This document shows, piece after piece, positions 58,701-64,000 of a DNA stretch of 64,000 nt (positions are counted from its first letter, which is position 1; each line of letters starts with the position of its first letter). Both the position numbers and the translations under genes were made by a program. Below the pieces are notes generated by a model. It was not told the origin of the DNA and ran no database searches. It saw only the letters and a program-made list of their open reading frames with translations. Source of the stretch: Coprinopsis marcescibilis (Eukaryota > Basidiomycota > Agaricomycetes > Agaricales > Psathyrellaceae); NCBI GenBank assembly GCA_004369085.1, contig ML210215.1, positions 72,419 to 136,418 on the forward strand, in the 5' to 3' direction.

Positions 58701-60278
58701 TGGTCAATTGCTCAACACACACCTACGTCATCCTGGACATTAGCCAAGATCGATCGGAAATTATGTGGACGCGTCGCGAAATCCAACCGTCAATGTGATG
58801 AACCTATACAATGACGGAATGTCTGTAAGTACGCTCCCCGTAATGCTCAGTAATGTCCGAGATGTAGTACCAGAAACACATACATTCTGTCCGAGCGATA
58901 CGGGTGCACGGAAACTTGCGAACTGAACCAGGCTCATTTATACGTTTACAACATACGTAGATGAATGAACAAACTCCCGAGAGACCGCGGAGGCATAACA
59001 TGAAAAAAAATTTAGGACGTGGGCCAAAGATCCCGAATCCATGACTCGACCCACGGCGATGCCTACCTATTCTTAAGTGCGCTTCTGAATTCCGCAGCGT
59101 CGCACAGAGACGACCACCGTTCTGTAGCGGTTATTCCGCTCAAATCTTACCCGGAATCCCCGCCCGTGATTCGATCACAGTCCACTGGTGTCATTGCAGC
59201 CGCCACAGAAAGACCAGAGAGCCCTGAGCTCATCGAGAAAGTATGTTGCGGAGGGAAGGAGAGAGAATTTTCCGTTCCGCCGTGCTGCGTGTTCCTGCCG
59301 GCAACTGTGGTTCGGGAGAAGGCCAAGAGATTGTTAAAACATTTTAATGAGACCATATGTGCAGGGCCTAACGAGAGTTTTGTGTGGTGAGATTTCGTGA
59401 AATCGATGTGCAAGACGGAGGTGAACAGACCGATTTTAATTTGTCAGAGGCCGTGTCACAAAACTCGGGTGAAGCGGAGTTTGCCGAAGAAAGCGATGCA
59501 TTGAGATCACGTGGTGAACTTGAGTGTTCTAGACTACTACCTCTTGAGTCTTGAGTAGCTTCAATGCAGTGGACTATCTTGCCGTATTAGTCCAGAACGG
59601 AATTTAAGAAGCGCCTTGTGAAGCTGTTGACGTCGGTAAAGAAAAGTAATTGAGTAGCTGGCGTGAACTTAGGTCACTATATGGCGAGAAATATGGCGAG
59701 AAAAGCAAATTCAGGTCCAGACCAACGAAAACTACGTCACCATTTGCTCTTTTAGACTTGGAGAAGGTCGGACAATCGTGAAAAGATCCCAAGGACAGAT
59801 AAGAGAAGACCGTGAAAAAGGGGATGCAGGATAAGCAAAAGGATGCTTATTATTATATAACTACATCTAAGAAATAGTATACGAACGGAGGGTCTGAATT
59901 GGAATCTAAAAGGGTTGGCGAAAGACAGCAAATAAAGCAATTCATAGCGGGGATGTGAGACGACAAGTGGAGTCAAGGGTTAAGGCGATGGATAAGGATA
60001 AGGAGTTTCTCGATAATAAAAAGTGAGAAAGGTGACTTATTCGAGGTGATAAGAGCAGGTTGAATGAAAGGGGTATGGAGTCGTACGAAACCAAATGCGA
60101 GGGGTGACGAACGATGAACTGAGCGTCTAGATGGGAAATCAATGGTCCATATTTGGTACTGAATGTGCCCGCCGCAGTGTTGGTTTGATTTTACATGTGG
60201 ATTGCTGAGAAACGTCGAAGCGATGTGTAGCGTGGCGAATGGCGTTGTGGATGCCGCATAACCGAAGGGACTGAGGAA
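55731..60278. other. 4.5 kb without recognisable genes
   Basis: The longest gene-free stretch of the window. No frame exceeds 136 codons; none shows a domain, a plausible splice series or codon bias. I saw no tRNA, rRNA or transposon signature. It lies upstream of the TEA factor and downstream of the Nudix gene, so a long regulatory region or non-coding transcript is possible. Confidence 0.5.
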
Positions 60279-60908
60279 TCAGCGGGCAAGAGAGGACGAT
60301 CTTAATGCCTGGGCCAGCTCGGCCTTCCATTCCAATCGTTTCACGGCTTCATGGTAATCGACCCACTCGCGTTGCCGTTCGTGCCTCTCCAGCCAGTCCT
60401 GCTCGAGAGATACAACGTCCAGTTCGTAGAAGTGGTAGGTTGACGATGGTGTCGGTATTGTGGTCACATAGCGGGTGATGGTGCCACGTACGCCGGCTGA
60501 GGTGTGGACGTGATGATTGCGTGCAAAATGCAAAGGCAAAGAAGCAAGAGAGAGAGCAATCAGGAGATGAGGAGACGGTGAGAGGGACAAAGGGTGAGAC
60601 CTTCTTCAAACGCCTCCCTCGAGGCGGCTGCCTCCAAATGTATATCTGACGGTTCCCATCCTCCTTTGGGCACTATGCGAATTTGAGAGCAAGGAATGTC
60701 AGTACATTAGCTTCAAGTCTCGAACAAGCCCGAAAGAAGAGATAAATATTGCGGGGAAGGCGCCGTTGGCGAGAAACAAACGTGTGTACTCACAGACCCA
60801 GTAATTTGGCCGTTTCCGACTAGTAACGACGAGCACTTTGCCTGCTGCCCGCGATATGGGGATTGCGCAGCACACAACACGAGGAACAGCTCTGCCTTTG
60901 GTACCCAT
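60279..60908 (-). CDS. Nudix hydrolase (diphosphoinositol polyphosphate phosphohydrolase type)
   Basis: Three exons, about 134 aa. MGTKGRAVPRVVCCAIPISR and VTSRKRPNYWV precede the Nudix box, which is completed only by splicing: GGWEPSDIHLEAAASREAFE + EAG, matching G-x5-E-x7-R-E-U-x-E-E-x-G. GVRGTITRYVTTIP and a helical end (EWVDYHEAVKRLEWKAELAQ) follow. The PKGGW lead-in and small size match yeast Ddp1 / fission yeast Aps1, which cleave inositol pyrophosphates and diadenosine polyphosphates. Family sure; substrate inferred. Confidence 0.88.
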
Positions 60909-61575
60909 TATGAGATTAAGAGGAAGTTCCGAATGAAATTCCGATGTAATTTTGCGATTGTGGTTTTATGTCGGGTTCGTTAAAGCTTCATCCGCTTGAC
61001 GAGACCCGTCACTTGAATAGATAGACAAGAAATTCGTCGGCGATGCTGGTACAAGTCGAAGAGCTGGGTATCTTGGCCGACGGTGGTGCTGTAGAGTAAT
61101 AAAAGAGAAAGAAATGCTGGGGATTGTTGTCTGAGGACAGCTGCTGTCAGCGGTGTTTATGTAGAAAAAGTGCAGTGATCGGACCTAAACTGGCGCTTGA
61201 GTTAAGCTCTAAAGAAGAGAGCAGTTGCCGGAATTAATAATGAGTAGGCAAACGGTCGATTAGGTATCGTATAAGCAAATGACCAGGGGAAGATGAACGA
61301 GCGTCGAGTGAACAGCAGCAGGTCGATGTGGTTGCCGGTAAAGTTGGAAATTTACGGTGGTCCCAGCCGCAAACCCACGCACGTTTCTCGGCGGCGCCGG
61401 CCGAGCGACACATTTCTCCGCTATTCAGGGATGAAAGCAGAGCTCCAAATACACTCAGATTGCCAGTGATTCAAGCCAGTTCTCAGTATTATCGATAGTA
61501 TATATTATCTTGCGTCTTATAATACGAAGATCTAGCGCGATAACACTAAGCTCACTTATTACAGGTATAAAATAT
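60909..61575. other. Upstream region of the Nudix gene
   Basis: 670 bp with the Nudix promoter and the 3' UTR of the ZIP gene. No other feature recognised. Confidence 0.45.
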
Positions 61576-63636
61576 TTACTCATTCCAACTGAAACATAAT
61601 GGAGATGAGATGCAGGGCAACAAATGAGATAGATAACAATGACACTCACGCAACAAGGAACATGCACAAAACCCCGAAGGCCATGGCCGCAAACTGGTGG
61701 AGATATCAAGTCGTTAACAACAGCCGAGACAGGACAGATCCGACATCGAGGCATCACTGACCTCTCTAAGAGCTTGCTTTGCGCCTTTGCTTTCAGTAAG
61801 CAACCTAGAACCGGGTTGTAGTGTATCAGCATCATGTTTCCAGGGAAATACCAAGCACACAGCTGGTGGATGGAACCAGAAAGAAAGAGTCCTTGCAGGG
61901 GATAGTGTTTTGCCCAATACAACTGGACTGAAGATCCTCGGGGTTGCACCTACGTTGGTAGAACGGCTACGGCCCCGATGTAAAGGAAGCCACCCGCGAC
62001 AAAAGGTATCACCTGAGTAATTGTCAGTTAAAAAGGAGAAAATCAGAGAGATGCGAACAACTAACCAAATCAGCTAGTTGTGCAGACGTGCCCAAGATGC
62101 CAGAAGCATCCTGTCGAACGGCAGATGCGAGGTCATTCGGTTGAACTTCAGACCCAGTTGCTGTTGCGTTGTGGACCGCGATACCAATGAAAGTGCTTAA
62201 TCAAGGTAAGAGATCAATCATCGGTGATGTAATCTTGAACGTTCGTACCCAACCTAAATACACGACGTCATGGATTTAGCAACGTTCTTCTCTTCGAGTG
62301 AGTCAAGGGGCCCTGAGCTTACAAAAGCACCGATGGCAGTCAAAAATTGCGACTGCATGGCCTGTTTCTTGGTGAAGCCACTTCTGATGAGGATGGAATA
62401 GTCTGCGATTTCGTGGGGAATTTCATGTGCAAAGCAGGCTAAAGTGGTGGTGGCACCGATTAATGGGGATGCATAAAACGAAGCCGCCATTCTGGAAGGA
62501 ACAGAACGGTAAATATTTCGCTTCTTGGAGATGTTAATGCGTATTTAGAAACGTACGCGAGTCCATCAGTTCTACGGATTGATCAGCATGTCGAATCATC
62601 CGGAAGAGAAGTAGGGCAGTTACATGTTGTGAACGAAATCCCCAAAGAGATTGAGGTATGCTGAAAGTTTAGAAGGGCCCGAAGCGGCTGCTTTGGTTTC
62701 GGCTTCATCCTGGTTCCCGTTTATTTGCTCTTTGCCTTCTTTGCGCTTCTTGAGCCCACTCGAAGACACAGATTTGTCTACCCCCGAGGCGTCAGCAGCT
62801 GCTGGTTCAATGTGGGAGTGAGAATGCGAGTGAGAGTGGGAATGGCCGCCTTCTTCATCACCGCCCAACACCCTGAGCGTCTTTTCCATGATAAAGAAGG
62901 ATGCAAATCCGACGAAGATGGCAAGCCTAGAGGAACGGAAGTTAGAAAGTGATTCTTGAAGTTGAATTTAGTAACTTCAACACCTACCCAATAATGATAT
63001 TTCGCTTTTCTTCGACCATTACAAGATGCACACCATTGCCTTGGTGTTCGCCCATAAACGCATGAGGAATGAGGTGCAGGAACACGTCGGAGAGCAAACC
63101 TCCGGTCTTTGTAAAGCGTTAATGTCGGAATGAAGGGAAATTATCAAGTAGAGCTTACAGCAAACGCGGTCATAGTGTTCAATGTATTGGCATTAATTTC
63201 CGCTGGGATAAATGCCAAGATAAAATTAGGGACTCTGGAGCTGTGTCAATATCCCAATATTGCAGGTTAAGTTCAACCTTACGAGCTGATATAGAATGTT
63301 CCCAATATCGCGTTCCAGGCAGGACCAAATGGGAACAGAACACCGAATATCTGTCGCAGAATAGGCGACTGTTCTTCTTCCAGTGCATCGTGAAGAGCGC
63401 TAAGCTTCTTCACTGGTTCGCAATCGTATACTTCATGCTCCTGTCATTAAACAGCACAGTAGATCAGCAAAGGAAAGGTGAAATGGCCGAAGGAATCCAC
63501 CCACATATACCGCAAGAATTGTTTCCGCTCCGCTTTTGGTATCACCGAAGGAATCCTTGGCTGCCACCAATGCTGCACAACACGCGAGTGCGAGTGCGAA
63601 GGCAAGGAGTAATACGAAACGTCTTTCGCAGCCCAT
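61576..63636 (-). CDS. ZIP-family zinc transporter (LIV-1/KE4 subfamily)
   Basis: About 11 exons. The start MGCERRFVLLLAFALALACC is a signal peptide. Then FGPAWNAILGTFYISS, TGGLLSDVFLHLIPHAFMGE and LAIFVGFASFFIMEK follow, with a His/Ser repeat loop (HSHSHSHSHSH), YLNLFGDFVHNITDGLA, and the LIV-1 metal site HEIPHEIADYSIL. GAFVGTFIGIAVHN, PFVAGGFLYIGAVAVLPTLL and AAMAFGVLCMFLVA end the protein. HNITDGLA depends on a 15-nt exon and GAFVGTF on a 5-nt exon. A stop at 61646-61648 overlaps a GTGAGT donor; splicing would end the protein WNE at 61576. KE4/Yke4 members move zinc between the ER/Golgi and cytosol. Another ATG at 63720 is less likely because it precedes the signal peptide. Confidence 0.88.
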
Positions 63637-64000
63637 TTCCGACCTTTGAGACAAGAATATGAAGGAACAACGATAAAGACAGCAGGCTCCTAAACCAGCC
63701 GCTCGTTCTCGCATCTTCACTGTCCCTGTACCATAGATGATATTTGTACACTATTTGTCTTTGTTGATTTCTAATGATTTTGGTAAAGGCAACTTTCTGT
63801 TTAGTGCTCGATAGAGCGGCTGGCGGCACTGTAAGAACGGAAAGTTCCGGGGCTTTGATTGCACCTATCCTAGGGTTCCCAAAACGCAACATGCGTGACG
63901 GAGAGTGACAAGCTGCGTCGCGTCGCGCACATTCGACGAAAAAATCCAGGCTTTGTCTCTCGAGTTTAGAACCGTACTCCTCAAGGTCGAATGCGAGTAG
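63637..64000. other. Upstream region of the ZIP gene to window end
   Basis: 364 bp, presumably the ZIP promoter. No second gene is visible before the window ends. Confidence 0.45.

Noticed and set aside
59019..59390. 123-codon frame in the 4.5 kb stretch
   Set aside because: No domain and no plausible splice partners.
1..64000. CRISPR array, operon, prophage or biosynthetic cluster
   Set aside because: The DNA is eukaryotic with spliceosomal introns; no spaced direct repeats and no core biosynthetic enzymes (PKS, NRPS, terpene synthase) are present.

Overview
The window is nuclear DNA from a filamentous basidiomycete, most likely a mushroom-forming Agaricomycete. Genes are dense and split by many 50-75 nt introns. 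Housekeeping genes (TIF5, eIF3j, COQ9, HNT1, U6 snRNA) are clearly fungal. Two groups of multi-pass membrane proteins match families I know only from Agaricomycetes. All gene models here were spliced by eye from reading frame, GT-AG (rarely GC-AG) borders and family motifs, so single exon edges may be off.

Layout. 0-6 kb: a Whi5/Nrm1-type G1/S repressor, an HNT1-like HIT hydrolase and a Sur7/PalI-like membrane protein. 6-22 kb: an accessory region with six relatives of one uncharacterised 7-TM family, two decayed (+ strand, 6.0-8.5 kb) and four apparently intact (- strand, 10.6-22.2 kb). A cytochrome b561-type gene and a repeat-rich stretch with an assembly gap lie among them. 23-34 kb: a cytochrome b5-like protein, a 1357-aa disordered SR-rich protein, a peroxisomal (SKL-ending) enoyl-CoA hydratase/isomerase, a membrane-anchored PPP phosphatase and an F-box-like protein. 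34-43 kb: U6 snRNA on both strands, a bHLH factor, a second copy of the F-box-like protein and a tandem pair of START-like proteins. 43-52.7 kb: COQ9, eIF3j, another 7-TM protein, a distant pseudogene fragment of the first 7-TM family, an F-box/LRR-like protein, TIF5 and tRNA-Thr(UGU) with an intron. 54-64 kb: a TEA/ATTS transcription factor, a 4.5 kb stretch without recognisable genes, a Nudix hydrolase and a ZIP zinc transporter.

The genes do not form one pathway. The most unusual content is the birth-and-death 7-TM cluster with its decayed satellites, several very small exons (5, 10, 12 and 15 nt), two GC-AG introns, and a U6 duplication that is probably a scaffolding artefact because the same 341 bp lies on both sides of a 10-N gap.
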